Shown here: positions 1 through 7,433 of the stretch, one piece after another
Numbering within the stretch: position 1 is the stretch's first letter
Layout of the letters: each line of letters starts with the position of its first letter
Assembly (NCBI RefSeq): GCF_001043975.1
Contig: NZ_LABY01000171.1
Coordinates: 1 to 64,000, forward strand
DNA length: 64,000 nt
Origin: Methylobacterium variabile
GTDB lineage: Bacteria; Pseudomonadota; Alphaproteobacteria; Rhizobiales; Beijerinckiaceae
Reading direction: 5' to 3'
Translations under genes and position numbers: made by a program
Notes under the pieces: model-generated
Databases searched by the model: none
What the model saw: only the letters and a program-made list of their open reading frames with translations
Told to the model about the DNA's origin: nothing

Positions 1-76
1 GGTGCCGGCCGGCACCCGCATGATGGACGACGACCAGCTCGAGATCCCGGCCTTCCTGCGCCGCCAGGCGAACTGA
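1..76 (+). CDS. ftsZ: Cell division protein FtsZ, C-terminal end only
   Basis: Only the last 24 codons and the TGA stop are in the window, read from base 2. They encode the conserved FtsZ C-terminal peptide, including DDDQLEIPAFLRRQ followed by AN. In FtsZ this peptide binds the membrane tether FtsA and other division partners, while the missing upstream part is the tubulin-like GTPase that forms the Z-ring. The neighbour lpxC follows ftsZ in many alphaproteobacterial division-cell-wall clusters, which supports the call. The upstream part lies outside the window, so nothing can be said about its start or integrity. Confidence 0.93.
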   Translation, partial: VPAGTRMMDDDQLEIPAFLRRQAN

Positions 77-82
77 CGGCAC

Positions 83-110
83 CCGGCGGGGCCCGGCCGG
101 GCCCCGCCGG
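83..110. terminator. Palindromic hairpin just after ftsZ
   Basis: A perfect 28-base palindrome (two 14-base GC-rich arms, no spacer) starts 6 bases after the ftsZ stop. There is no T-tract, so it may protect the mRNA 3' end or act with the second hairpin at 197-223. Confidence 0.5.
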
Positions 111-196
111 AAGGAGAGGCTGACCAGGGTGCTCCTGGGTCAGCGGGAGTGCCACGATCCCGCCACGGAGGCGGGAGGTGCCGCCCAAAAGACACA

Positions 197-223
197 CCCC
201 GAGGCCACCCGGCCTCGGGGTTT
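197..223 (+). terminator. Intrinsic terminator between ftsZ and lpxC
   Basis: Ten-base arms CCCCGAGGCC and GGCCTCGGGG enclose a 4-base loop and are followed by TTT, with AAAA upstream on the same strand. This separates the ftsZ transcript from lpxC. Confidence 0.75.
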
Positions 224-310
224 ACGCGTCGTTCAAGTGTTTGTGGAAAAACGGCTTTTCGCGACCCGACCGCGGCCGCTGGGCTGTTACAGAGCGTAAG
301 AATCCGTGAT

Positions 311-339
311 TTGGCCGTGCTTGAGAGCGCGACTATAGG
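311..339 (+). promoter_or_regulatory. Candidate housekeeping promoter of lpxC
   Basis: A TTGGCC -35-like hexamer and a TATAGG -10-like hexamer are separated by exactly 17 bases, about 138 bases upstream of the lpxC start. It lies downstream of the terminator that ends the ftsZ transcript, so lpxC needs its own promoter. Call made by consensus only. Confidence 0.4.
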
Positions 340-476
340 TGTCCTACGCACAAGGGCGAAGGCCGCGCCACCCGCCGGCACTGACACCCACAGGGGCTTC
401 AAGCAACGGACGGATCGCCTCGAACGTGAGCCTGGAAACGGGCCACGCTGGTGAGTCGCGGCCGAGGGCTGAGGTA

Positions 477-1424
477 ATGAGAACAAGTCAGCAGACGACC
501 CTACGCTCGGCCGCGAGCCTTTCAGGCATCGGCGTCCATTCCGGTAACCCCGTCTCGATCACGCTCCATCCCGCGGAGGCGCATCACGGCATCGCCTTCC
601 TGCGCACCGGCCTCCCCGGCGGCCACGACCGCCTGATCCAGGCCCATCACGCCCAGGTCAGCGCCACCGAGCTCTGCACCGTCATCGGCAGCCGCGAGAC
701 CGGCGCCGTCGCCACCATCGAGCACCTGATGTCCGCCCTCTACGGGCTCGGCATCGACAACTGCCTCGTCGAGATCGACGGGCCCGAGATGCCGATCCTC
801 GACGGCAGCGCCGCGCCCTTCGTGACGGCGATCGAGGCAGCCGGCACCACCTCCTGCGGCACGCCCCGCCGCTTCATCAAGGTGCTCAAGACCGTCCGGA
901 CCGAGAAGGGCCGCGCCTTCTCCGAGCTGCGCCCGTTCGAGCGCGGCTTCCACCTCGACGTCGAGATCGATTTCGAGAGCCCGGTCATCGGCCGCAGCCG
1001 CAAGGCGCTGACCCTCACCCCCGCCGCCTACCGCCGCGAGATCGCCCGCGCCCGCACCTTCGGGATGATGCGCGACGTCGAGCGCTACTGGAAGGCGGGC
1101 TTCGCGCTGGGCGCGTCGCTCGAGAACACCGTCGCGGTCGGCGACGGCGGCGTCGTCAACCCCGAGGGCCTGCGCTACCCGGACGAGTTCGTCCGCCACA
1201 AGCTCCTCGACGCGGTCGGCGACCTGGCGCTGGCCGGCCTGCCGATCCTCGGTGCCTACCAATCCTACTGCGGCGGCCACGGCCTCAACGTCGCGGTCCT
1301 CACCGCGCTCTTCGCCGACCGGGCGAACTACGCCATCGTCGAGGGTGCGCCGTCCCGGCGCGAGCCGGTCTTCGCCGAGTTCGGCGTCGGCCTCGGCGCC
1401 GCGGTCTACGCGCCGGAACTCTGA
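477..1424 (+). CDS. lpxC: UDP-3-O-acyl-N-acetylglucosamine deacetylase LpxC
   Basis: This is the zinc-dependent deacetylase for the committed step of lipid A synthesis in the cytoplasm. The 315-residue length fits the family. Zinc ligands are visible as H83 (IEHLMSAL, with the catalytic-base equivalent E82), H241 and D245 (HKLLDAVGD). The catalytic histidine is H268 in GGHG. The ATG at 477 was chosen because an SD-like GAGG lies just upstream and the protein then begins shortly before the conserved SGIGVHSG segment; the longer frame from 339 adds only unlike residues. It follows ftsZ, as in many alphaproteobacteria. In other bacteria LpxC is controlled by proteolysis; nothing about that is visible here. 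Confidence 0.97.
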   Translation: MRTSQQTTLRSAASLSGIGVHSGNPVSITLHPAEAHHGIAFLRTGLPGGHDRLIQAHHAQVSATELCTVIGSRETGAVATIEHLMSALYGLGIDNCLVEIDGPEMPILDGSAAPFVTAIEAAGTTSCGTPRRFIKVLKTVRTEKGRAFSELRPFERGFHLDVEIDFESPVIGRSRKALTLTPAAYRREIARARTFGMMRDVERYWKAGFALGASLENTVAVGDGGVVNPEGLRYPDEFVRHKLLDAVGDLALAGLPILGAYQSYCGGHGLNVAVLTALFADRANYAIVEGAPSRREPVFAEFGVGLGAAVYAPEL

Positions 1425-1669
1425 GCTCGTCGCGGCGGGCTGTTGCGATCTGGCCACAGCTGGCCGTTTTCGCCGCCGTGCGGCGCAGGCTCTACCTCTC
1501 CGCGCCGTCTTGGCGCCCTATTCGCCCCGCAGGGTTAAGAGGTTCCTGACCGACGGCCGTCCGCCCCTGGGTACGGTGGCCGTCACGGGCTTGGCGCGCC
1601 GCGCCGGCCTGGGCTAAGGGGCTCGTGGATCAGCGGCATCACAAGCCGCCTGCTTGGGGAAGAACCCGA

Positions 1670-2572
1670 ATGTCGTTCGCCCACCCGCTTCGCGACGCGA
1701 AGGTGACCGTTCTGCGGACCGTGCTGCTCGCGGCGTGCGGCCTGGGGCTCGCCGGCTGCGACGCGATCGATTCCATCAATCCGTTCGCGAACGAGAAGTA
1801 CAAGACCGAGATCGTTCCCGACGTTCCGGCCGACAAGCTCTACAGCCAGGGCCTCGCCAAGCTCGAGGACCGCGACTACGACGCCGCGACGAAGAAGTTC
1901 GAGGACCTCGACAAGCAGTACGCCTATTCCGACTGGTCGCGGAAGGCGGTGCTGATGACGGCCTACGCCAACTACGAGGGCGCCCGCTACGAGGACGCGA
2001 TCACCGCGTCGCGGCGCTACCTCCAGCGCCACCCGGGCTCGAAGGACGCGGCCTACGCCCAGTACCTGCTGGCGATGTCGCACTACAAGCAGATCCCGGA
2101 CGTGACCCGCGACCAGGACCGCTCCGAGAAGGCCCTCGTGGCGCTCACCGAGCTGGTGCAGAAATACCCGACCTCGGAATACGCCGCCGACGCGAAGACC
2201 AAGATCCAGATCACCCGCGACCAGCTCGCCGGCAAGGAGATGGAGATCGGCCGCTACTACCTCGAGCGGCGCAACTTCCCGGCGGCGATCAACCGCTTCC
2301 GCGACGTGGTGAGCAAGTACCAGACGACCCGCCACGTCGAGGAGGCGCTGGAGCGCCTGGCCGAGGCCTACATGGCGCTCGGCATCACCGGCGAGGCGCA
2401 GACCGCCGCGGCGGTGCTCGGCCACAACTTCCCCGACTCGCCCTGGTACAAGGACGCCTACAGCCTGCTCCAGAACGGCGGCCTGCAGCCGCGCGAGGAG
2501 AGGTCGTCCTGGATCAGCAAGGCGTTCCGCGGCATCGTCGGGGTGGACACCCGCACCGCCGAGGCGCAGTAA
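1670..2572 (+). CDS. bamD: Outer membrane assembly lipoprotein BamD (ComL)
   Basis: A 300-residue outer membrane lipoprotein and subunit of the Bam complex that inserts beta-barrel proteins. The N-terminus has a hydrophobic signal with a lipobox LAGC, the cysteine being near residue 27. The rest is TPR-like, with repeated helix pairs such as YSQGLAKLEDRDYDAATKKF and a later RFRDVVSKYQ repeat. It lies between lpxC and recN, a common alphaproteobacterial order, and the gap to recN is 113 bases. The ATG at 1670 places the signal peptide directly at the N-terminus; the frame is open from 1625 but that extension looks non-native. A 245-base spacer from lpxC probably holds its promoter. Confidence 0.95.
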   Translation: MSFAHPLRDAKVTVLRTVLLAACGLGLAGCDAIDSINPFANEKYKTEIVPDVPADKLYSQGLAKLEDRDYDAATKKFEDLDKQYAYSDWSRKAVLMTAYANYEGARYEDAITASRRYLQRHPGSKDAAYAQYLLAMSHYKQIPDVTRDQDRSEKALVALTELVQKYPTSEYAADAKTKIQITRDQLAGKEMEIGRYYLERRNFPAAINRFRDVVSKYQTTRHVEEALERLAEAYMALGITGEAQTAAAVLGHNFPDSPWYKDAYSLLQNGGLQPREERSSWISKAFRGIVGVDTRTAEAQ

Positions 2573-2685
2573 GGCCCGCGCGGCTCCCCTGCCGGGACAT
2601 GCGGCCGTGGCGCGCACTCGCGCCGCGGCCCGTTCGGCTCTAGATACCCGCCCCGTTCCCTCCTGATCGTCCCGGCAAGGGTGGC

Positions 2686-4359
2686 ATGCTGGTTCAGCTC
2701 GCGATCCGCGACATCGTCCTGATCGATAAGCTCGAGCTGAACTTTCGCGAAGGCCTGAGCGTCCTGACCGGGGAGACCGGCGCCGGCAAGTCGATCCTCC
2801 TCGACGCCTTCACCCTCGCCCTCGGCGGGCGCGGCGACGGTCGCCTGGTGCGGCAGGGCGAGGCGCAGGGGCAGGTCACGGCGGTGTTCGACGTCGCCCC
2901 CGACCATCCGGCCCGGGCGCTCGCCGCCGCCGCCGAGATCGACACCGAGGGCGACCTGATCCTGCGCCGGATCCAGGTCGCGGACGGGCGCACCCGCGCC
3001 TTCGTCAACGACCAGCCGGTCGGCGTGCAGGTCCTGCGCGCCATCGGGGCGGCGCTCGTCGAGATCCACGGCCAGCACGACGACCGGGCGCTCTCCGACT
3101 CGACCACCCACCGGGCGATCCTCGACGCCTTCGGGGGCCTGAGCGCCCGCCAGGCCGCGGTGGCGGAGGCCGCCCGCCGGGTCCGCCAGGCCCGCAGCGC
3201 CCTCTCCGAGCATCGCGCCCGGGTCGAGGCCGCCCGCAAGGAGGTCGACTTCCTGCGCCACGCCGTCGAGGAACTCGCCGCCCTCGACCCGAAGCCGGGC
3301 GAGGAGACGGAGCTGGCCGAGCGCCGCACCGCGATGCAGCAGGGCGAGAAGGTCGCCCGCGAGCTCAACGAGGCCCTCGACGCCGTCGCCGGCCAGGGCT
3401 CGCCCACCGCCCACCTCTCGGCGGCCCTGCGCAAGCTCGAGCGGCGGGCCGCCCTCGCGCCGGGCTTGGTCGAGCCCAGCATCGCCGCCCTCGACAACGC
3501 GCTGGTCGCCCTCGACGAGGCCCGCACCAGCCTCGAGGACGCCCTGCAGGCGGCGGAGTTCGACCCGCGCGAACTGGAGCGGGTCGAGGAGCGCCTGTTC
3601 GGCCTGCGCGCTGCGGCACGAAAGTACAACGTCGCGGTCGACGATCTCGCGGCCCTCCGCGAGCGCTACGAGGGCGATGTCGCCGTCATCGATGCCGGCG
3701 AGGAGGCGCTCGGCCGGCTCGAGGCCGACCTCGCGAGTGCCGACGCCGCCTACCTCGAGAAGGCGCAAGGCCTGAGCAAGGGCCGGCGCAAGGCGGCCGC
3801 CGCCCTCGACAAGGCGGTGCAGGCCGAGCTGCCGCCGCTCAAGCTCGAGCGCGCCCGCTTCATCTCCGAGATCGCCACCGATCCCGAGGCCCGCGATCCC
3901 GCAGGCCTCGATCGCGTCGAGTTCTGGGCCCAGACCAATCCGGGCACCCGGCCGGGGCCGATGATGAAGGTCGCGTCCGGCGGCGAGCTGTCGCGCTTCA
4001 TGCTCGCCCTCAAGGTCGTGCTGGCCGACAAGGGCTCGGCCCCGACCCTGATCTTCGACGAGATCGACACCGGCGTCGGCGGCGCCGTGGCCGACGCGAT
4101 CGGCGCCCGCCTCGCCCGGCTCTCGGCCCGGGTCCAGGTCGTGGCCGTCACCCACGCACCCCAGGTCGCCGCGCGGGCCACGACCCACTTCCTGATCGCC
4201 AAGGAGGCGGTGAAGGGCTCGGACCGGGTCGCGACCCGGGTCAAGCCGCTCGCCGCGGTGCCGCGCCAGGAGGAGATCGCCCGGATGCTCGCCGGCGCCA
4301 CCGTGACGGAGGAGGCCCGGGCGGCCGCGGCCCGGCTGCTCCAGGCCGCCGAGGCCTGA
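2686..4359 (+). CDS. recN: DNA repair protein RecN
   Basis: An SMC-like ATPase of 557 residues that acts at double-strand breaks in recombinational repair. The Walker A motif GETGAGKS spans residues 29-36, an ABC-type signature SGGELSRF begins near 431, and the Walker B region LIFDEID has its aspartate near 458. Between them is a long Leu/Glu/Ala-rich region expected to form the coiled coil. The length matches the family. The ATG at 2686 starts directly with the conserved LxxLxIRDIVLID-like N-terminus. I found no GAAC-N7-GAAC LexA box of the alphaproteobacterial type just upstream, so SOS control is not shown here. Confidence 0.96.
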   Translation: MLVQLAIRDIVLIDKLELNFREGLSVLTGETGAGKSILLDAFTLALGGRGDGRLVRQGEAQGQVTAVFDVAPDHPARALAAAAEIDTEGDLILRRIQVADGRTRAFVNDQPVGVQVLRAIGAALVEIHGQHDDRALSDSTTHRAILDAFGGLSARQAAVAEAARRVRQARSALSEHRARVEAARKEVDFLRHAVEELAALDPKPGEETELAERRTAMQQGEKVARELNEALDAVAGQGSPTAHLSAALRKLERRAALAPGLVEPSIAALDNALVALDEARTSLEDALQAAEFDPRELERVEERLFGLRAAARKYNVAVDDLAALRERYEGDVAVIDAGEEALGRLEADLASADAAYLEKAQGLSKGRRKAAAALDKAVQAELPPLKLERARFISEIATDPEARDPAGLDRVEFWAQTNPGTRPGPMMKVASGGELSRFMLALKVVLADKGSAPTLIFDEIDTGVGGAVADAIGARLARLSARVQVVAVTHAPQVAARATTHFLIAKEAVKGSDRVATRVKPLAAVPRQEEIARMLAGATVTEEARAAAARLLQAAEA

Positions 4360-4464
4360 GGGCGGGCACCCGGTTCCGACCCGGGGCCGGTTCGGTCCTC
4401 GACAGGCGTTGCCGTTCGGTTAAGCTTTACCGGTGATTCGGCGGCCGGGCCTTACCGCCCGCGG

Positions 4465-4506
4465 TATGGTGAACAAAGAACAAATTTTAACACTTTCTTC
4501 ACCATA
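4465..4506. promoter_or_regulatory. AT-rich near-palindrome, possible operator/promoter
   Basis: Nine-base inverted arms TATGGTGAA (4465-4473) and TTCACCATA (4498-4506) enclose an A/T-rich core. It is one of the few AT-rich spots in the first 10 kb and lies 77 bases upstream of the NepR-like gene. The arrangement suggests a regulator site overlapping a promoter; no family is recognised. Confidence 0.35.
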
Positions 4507-4582
4507 TCCGGCGAGGCTGTTTCGTCTCGGCACGGGTCGGCCTTCCCTCGGACCCGCGCCATCGCACGGGGCCAGCGGTCCG

Positions 4583-4786
4583 ATGAAGCAGGTCGTGAGT
4601 CAGTCCAGAGAATCCACCCAGGAGCCGATCCTGCCGGCGCTCTGCACCGAGGCGCAGCACCGGCTCGGACGGACGCTGCGCTCATTCTACGAGCGCACGG
4701 TGGACGGCCAGCCGATTCCCCTCGATCAGGTCGATCTGCTCCTGCGCTTGCGGCATCGCGAGCGCGAGTTGCAGCGCCAGCGCTGA
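4583..4786 (+). CDS. Small NepR-like protein (second NepR-family member)
   Basis: The product is 67 residues. Residues 28-56 (LGRTLRSFYERTV, a QPIP turn, then DQVDLLLRL) align well by eye with the NepR encoded at 5547-5789, which has IGSHLRAMYDELM, QPIP and DRFVDLLAELE. NepR proteins are anti-sigma factors that hold sigma-EcfG until phosphorylated PhyR binds them. NepR paralogues are known in alphaproteobacteria, so this could be a second anti-sigma factor or a PhyR-binding decoy. Its tail is unusually basic (RHRERELQRQR). The ATG at 4583 is chosen because the upstream extension is low-complexity. No sigma-EcfG site lies upstream, unlike its neighbours. The family call rests on visual similarity. 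Confidence 0.6.
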   Translation: MKQVVSQSRESTQEPILPALCTEAQHRLGRTLRSFYERTVDGQPIPLDQVDLLLRLRHRERELQRQR

Positions 4787-4861
4787 CGCGCGGCGGACGT
4801 CACCGGGATCGGGGAAGGGGGCTCCGCCAGCCGGCGAAGCGAGGAAGCAACTTGTAACGAA

Positions 4862-4881
4862 GGACCGGCGGGCGCCGGTCC
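4862..4881. terminator. Hairpin between convergent small genes
   Basis: Nine-base arms GGACCGGCG and CGCCGGTCC with a 2-base loop lie between the ends of the NepR-like gene and the convergent small membrane-protein gene. There is no T-tract. Confidence 0.4.
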
Positions 4882-4914
4882 GACGCGCTCCACCGGGAAG
4901 AGGGGAGGGCGCGT

Positions 4915-5109
4915 TCAGCGCCGACGGCGGTCGCGCACCCGCACCGGGACGAGGGCCGGGGCCTGCGCCCGTGAGCCGGCGAGCGCGAGGGCCCCCGCGA
5001 GGCCGAGCGCCGCGACGACACCGGTGATGACCATCGGCGAGGCCGTCAGGAGACCCGCCAGCAGGGCGAGCAGCACGAGGCCGGCACGCGGGGCATTGGA
5101 ACGGATCAT
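4915..5109 (-). CDS. Small membrane protein, unknown function
   Basis: A 64-residue protein with two closely spaced hydrophobic segments (about residues 9-27 and 28-46) and a basic C-terminal tail ending RDRRRR. The ATG at 5109 is preceded by a strong GGAGG ribosome-binding site, which makes this small gene credible. A GGAAC-N17-CGTT match 30 bases upstream on the same strand suggests general-stress control. I do not recognise a family; the tail would be predicted to be cytoplasmic by the positive-inside rule. It is convergent with the NepR-like gene and divergent from the DUF1328 gene. Confidence 0.55.
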   Translation of the reverse strand: MIRSNAPRAGLVLLALLAGLLTASPMVITGVVAALGLAGALALAGSRAQAPALVPVRVRDRRRR

Positions 5110-5138
5110 CGTTAAGCCTCCATCCAGACGCCGATGAG

Positions 5139-5164
5139 AACGTGTGGTGCGAAACGGGAGTTCC
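5139..5164 (-). promoter_or_regulatory. Sigma-EcfG-type promoter, minus strand
   Basis: On the minus strand: GGAAC (complement of 5160-5164), 17 bases, CGTT (complement of 5139-5142), leading into the small membrane-protein gene that starts at 5109. It matches the published GGAAC-N16/17-CGTT consensus. Confidence 0.6.
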
Positions 5165-5232
5165 GCGCCGCAGCCACCGGCCACAACCGAGATGTGGGGT
5201 GCCCAACCCGTTCGTGCCACCTGCGACAAAGC

Positions 5233-5257
5233 GGAACCTCAACTCAGGCTTGACGTT
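5233..5257 (+). promoter_or_regulatory. Sigma-EcfG-type promoter of the DUF1328 gene
   Basis: GGAAC (5233-5237), 16 bases, CGTT (5254-5257): a perfect consensus match 55 bases before the start codon at 5312. Confidence 0.8.
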
Positions 5258-5311
5258 GTCTGCTCACGATCGGCCGAGGGCCGAGAGAGATCAGACAAGA
5301 GGGGTCGCGCC

Positions 5312-5488
5312 ATGCTGGGTTGGGCTATCACGTTCCTGGTCGTGGCTCTGGTGGCCGCGCTGTTCGGCTTCGGCGGGATCGCCGGAACGGCCGTCGAGGC
5401 CGCCAAGCTCATCTTCTTCGTCGCCGTCGTGCTGTTCGCGATCTCGGCCGTGGTCGGCCTGATGCGGGGCCGCTCGCCGACGCTCTGA
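5312..5488 (+). CDS. DUF1328 (UPF0391) small membrane protein
   Basis: This 58-residue protein has two transmembrane segments and the family pattern: [20 protein letters not shown], then GIAGTA and a second hydrophobic helix ending in GLMRGR. Members of UPF0391 are short inner-membrane proteins of unknown role, often seen among stress-induced genes. The ATG at 5312 has a purine-rich AAGAGGGG site upstream and matches the usual family start. A perfect sigma-EcfG promoter lies directly upstream, so it is likely induced through PhyR. It converges with nepR. Confidence 0.88.
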   Translation: MLGWAITFLVVALVAALFGFGGIAGTAVEAAKLIFFVAVVLFAISAVVGLMRGRSPTL

Positions 5489-5546
5489 ACGTCCCGGCGC
5501 CACCCTGCTCGCGGGGCGGCGTCATCGCGCCGTCGGACGAATCGGT

Positions 5547-5789
5547 TCAGGATTCCGACGGCGGCTTGCCGGAGCTGCGCTCCAGTTCGGCGAGCAGGTC
5601 GACGAACCGGTCGGGAATAGGTTGCTGCATCAGTTCGTCATACATGGCACGCAGGTGTGAGCCGATCCGTCCCTGCACGTTGCGGTCGAGAGCAGGCTGC
5701 TCGGGCCCGGCGACGGGGTCATCCTCCCCCGAGGCCGCCCGCTCCCCCCGGGGCGCCTGAGGGCCCTGCATCCCCTTGCAATCGATCAT
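5547..5789 (-). CDS. nepR: Anti-sigma factor NepR
   Basis: An 80-residue NepR-family protein. The conserved core covers residues 40-70 (RIGSHLRAMYDELM, QPIP, DRFVDLLAELE) between a disordered acidic N-terminus and a short tail. NepR binds the general-stress sigma factor EcfG, and phosphorylated PhyR strips it away by partner switching. The ATG at 5789 is preceded by GAAGGGGA, a good ribosome-binding site; the frame is open further upstream but that overlaps the phyR promoter. It is divergent from phyR, and its own perfect sigma-EcfG promoter gives feedback control. The ecfG gene is not in this window. Confidence 0.93.
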   Translation of the reverse strand: MIDCKGMQGPQAPRGERAASGEDDPVAGPEQPALDRNVQGRIGSHLRAMYDELMQQPIPDRFVDLLAELERSSGKPPSES

Positions 5790-5872
5790 GCAATTCCCCT
5801 TCGCTCGTCCTGGACACGCGGACAGAGCGATGCCATGGCGCCCGGTGTGCCGGGTCGCGCGCTTGCGGCGAC

Positions 5873-5897
5873 AACGCACGCCGGCGGCGTCAGTTCC
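5873..5897 (-). promoter_or_regulatory. Sigma-EcfG-type promoter of nepR
   Basis: On the minus strand: GGAAC (complement of 5893-5897), 16 bases, CGTT (complement of 5873-5876). A perfect consensus match, with only 10 bases between its -35 element and that of the divergent phyR promoter. Confidence 0.8.
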
Positions 5898-5907
5898 GCG
5901 CCGGCTC

Positions 5908-5932
5908 GGAACGAAAGCGCCGTCAAGGCGTT
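5908..5932 (+). promoter_or_regulatory. Sigma-EcfG-type promoter of phyR
   Basis: GGAAC (5908-5912), 16 bases, CGTT (5929-5932), 45 bases before the phyR start codon. A perfect match to the consensus. Confidence 0.82.
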
Positions 5933-5977
5933 GAGGGCCAGGGCCGACGCGCGAACGACAACACCAAGGGGACCTGA

Positions 5978-6781
5978 ATGTCGACAGCACAACTCGTGGT
6001 GCAGCACCTGCCTTACCTGCGCCGCTACGCGCGCGCCCTCACGGGCAGCCAGGTGGCCGGCGATGCCTACGTGGCCGCGACGCTCGAGACGCTCGTGAAC
6101 GAGCCCGAGACCCTCGGGCGCAGCACCAACGTCAAAGCCGACCTGTTCCGCGTCTTCACCCGGATCTGGAACTCGCTCTCGGTCAACGGCCAGACCGAGC
6201 AGGCGCAGCACGACCTGCCGGCCGAGGTGCGCCTGGGCCAGATCACGCCGCTGCCGCGCCAGGCCTTCCTGCTCTCCTGCCTCGAGGGCTTCTCCGAGGA
6301 GGACGCCGCGACCATCCTGGGCGTGGACGTCTCGGAGGTCCGCGACCTCGTCGACGAGGCCGGCCGCGAGCTCGCCGCCGACATGGCGACCGAGATCCTC
6401 ATCATCGAGGATGAGCCGCTGATCGCCATGGACCTCGAAGCCCTGGTCGAGGGCCTGGGCCACAACGTCACCGGCGTCGCCCGCACCCGCACGGAGGCGG
6501 TCAAGCTCGCCTCGACCAAGCGCCCCGGCCTGATCCTGGCCGACATCCAGCTCGCCGACGGCTCCTCCGGCCTCGACGCGGTCAACGACCTGCTGAAGTC
6601 GTTCGAGGTGCCGGTGATCTTCATCACCGCCTACCCGGAGCGCTTCCTGACCGGCGAGCGGCCCGAGCCGGCCTTCCTCATCGCCAAGCCGTTCCAGCCC
6701 GCCAACGTTTCGGCGGTCATCAGCCAGGCCCTGTTCTTCCAGCAGAGCGCCCGGCGCCGCGAGGCGCGCGCGAGCGCCTGA
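5978..6781 (+). CDS. phyR: General stress response regulator PhyR
   Basis: This 267-residue protein has the reversed PhyR layout. An N-terminal ECF-sigma-like domain (about residues 1-135, with LPYLRRYARALTGSQ and a later LEGFSEEDAATILGV sigma4-like helix) precedes a C-terminal receiver (about 137-257). The receiver shows acidic IIEDEP, the phospho-acceptor D189 in LADIQLADG, a threonine/serine region VIFITAYP and the lysine in AKPF. Phosphorylated PhyR exposes its sigma-like domain, sequesters NepR and frees EcfG. AAGGGG lies just upstream of the ATG. It is divergent from nepR, with a sigma-EcfG promoter. A strong hairpin follows the stop. Confidence 0.97.
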   Translation: MSTAQLVVQHLPYLRRYARALTGSQVAGDAYVAATLETLVNEPETLGRSTNVKADLFRVFTRIWNSLSVNGQTEQAQHDLPAEVRLGQITPLPRQAFLLSCLEGFSEEDAATILGVDVSEVRDLVDEAGRELAADMATEILIIEDEPLIAMDLEALVEGLGHNVTGVARTRTEAVKLASTKRPGLILADIQLADGSSGLDAVNDLLKSFEVPVIFITAYPERFLTGERPEPAFLIAKPFQPANVSAVISQALFFQQSARRREARASA

Positions 6782-6824
6782 CCGCGCCCGCCGCCAGCCC
6801 AACGTCACGCGCGATCAACCGTCA

Positions 6825-6862
6825 GAAGTCCCGGGCCCGCCGCAGGCGGGTGCCGGGACTTC
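6825..6862 (+). terminator. Terminator hairpin after phyR
   Basis: Ten-base arms GAAGTCCCGG and CCGGGACTTC enclose a second nested GC hairpin, about 45 bases after the phyR stop. Confidence 0.65.
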
Positions 6863-7093
6863 GTCGTTCCGGGGCTTCCCGAGAAGCGGGACAGCTCGGG
6901 TGGAGGGTGAGAGCCATCGCGGCGACGACGCCGGGCTCTCGCATTCGTGACATGGGGCCGGCGAACCGCCTCGCGACCGAATCGCCGATCGAAGCTTGGC
7001 CGAAAGGGGGAAGGGCCCGGGCTGCCCTGCGATCCTTCGGGTGATCTGGATCTTTGGATAGACTTGGCCTTAACGAAAAGGCGGGGTCCAATA
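6863..7093. other. Gene-free segment downstream of phyR
   Basis: No convincing coding region. Open frames here have compositionally biased, unlike-protein translations and no ribosome-binding sites. I see no promoter consensus in it; it separates the phyR terminator from the candidate small-RNA unit at 7094-7190. Confidence 0.5.
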
Positions 7094-7190
7094 CAAAAGA
7101 ACGGGCCGGATCGGGATCCGGCCCGTTAAAAGAGTTTCCGGCCAATGCACAAGGGGAATGCGGGGAGGACCAGGTGGCCGGGTTGCCATA
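7094..7190 (-). ncRNA. Candidate minus-strand small RNA with intrinsic terminator
   Basis: A 13-base perfect stem (7100-7112 with 7115-7127) is followed on the minus strand by CTTTTG, so it terminates leftward transcription although no leftward gene is present. About 75 bases upstream on that strand, GGAAC (complement of 7214-7218), 17 bases and GGTT resemble a weakened sigma-EcfG promoter. The roughly 90-base RNA between them would carry exposed CCUCCCC and UCCCCUU stretches complementary to Shine-Dalgarno sequences. No known RNA family is recognised; this is an inference from promoter and terminator placement. Confidence 0.3.
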
Positions 7191-7368
7191 TCAACCGGAA
7201 TCACGCCGGTAAGGTTCCGTGCGGCGGCGCGAATTCCATCTTTTCCGTTGCCTGTGGCGAAATTGCTTCGCTTGATTCCTGGCGCCGGCGCCTCCCGAGG
7301 GGTTAACGAGCGGTTGATGGGATGCTCGGCATTCTCGGTATGAACTGTCCCGTCCGGGCACGGGCGCG

Positions 7369-7394
7369 GGAACTACTTGGACGGCGAGCGCGTT
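7369..7394 (+). promoter_or_regulatory. Sigma-EcfG-type promoter
   Basis: GGAAC (7369-7373), 17 bases, CGTT (7391-7394). It lies 40 bases before the ATG at 7434 and so argues against the longer frame starting with TTG at 7377. Confidence 0.72.
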
Positions 7395-7433
7395 AAGGAA
7401 GCATTCTCAAGCTTCGCCGCGAGGGCCACGCGT

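Noticed and set aside
522-1457. Long minus-strand open frame over lpxC
   Set aside because: It is the antisense shadow of lpxC in a GC-rich codon context; the translation is Ala/Glu/Arg-rich with no motif.
4471-4481. GAAC repeat (GAAC-N3-GAAC) downstream of recN, like a LexA box
   Set aside because: The alphaproteobacterial LexA box needs a spacing of 7 bases; here it is 3, and it is downstream, not upstream, of recN.
6822-7145. 107-codon minus-strand frame after phyR
   Set aside because: It starts beyond two hairpins, has no ribosome-binding site and its translation is low-complexity.
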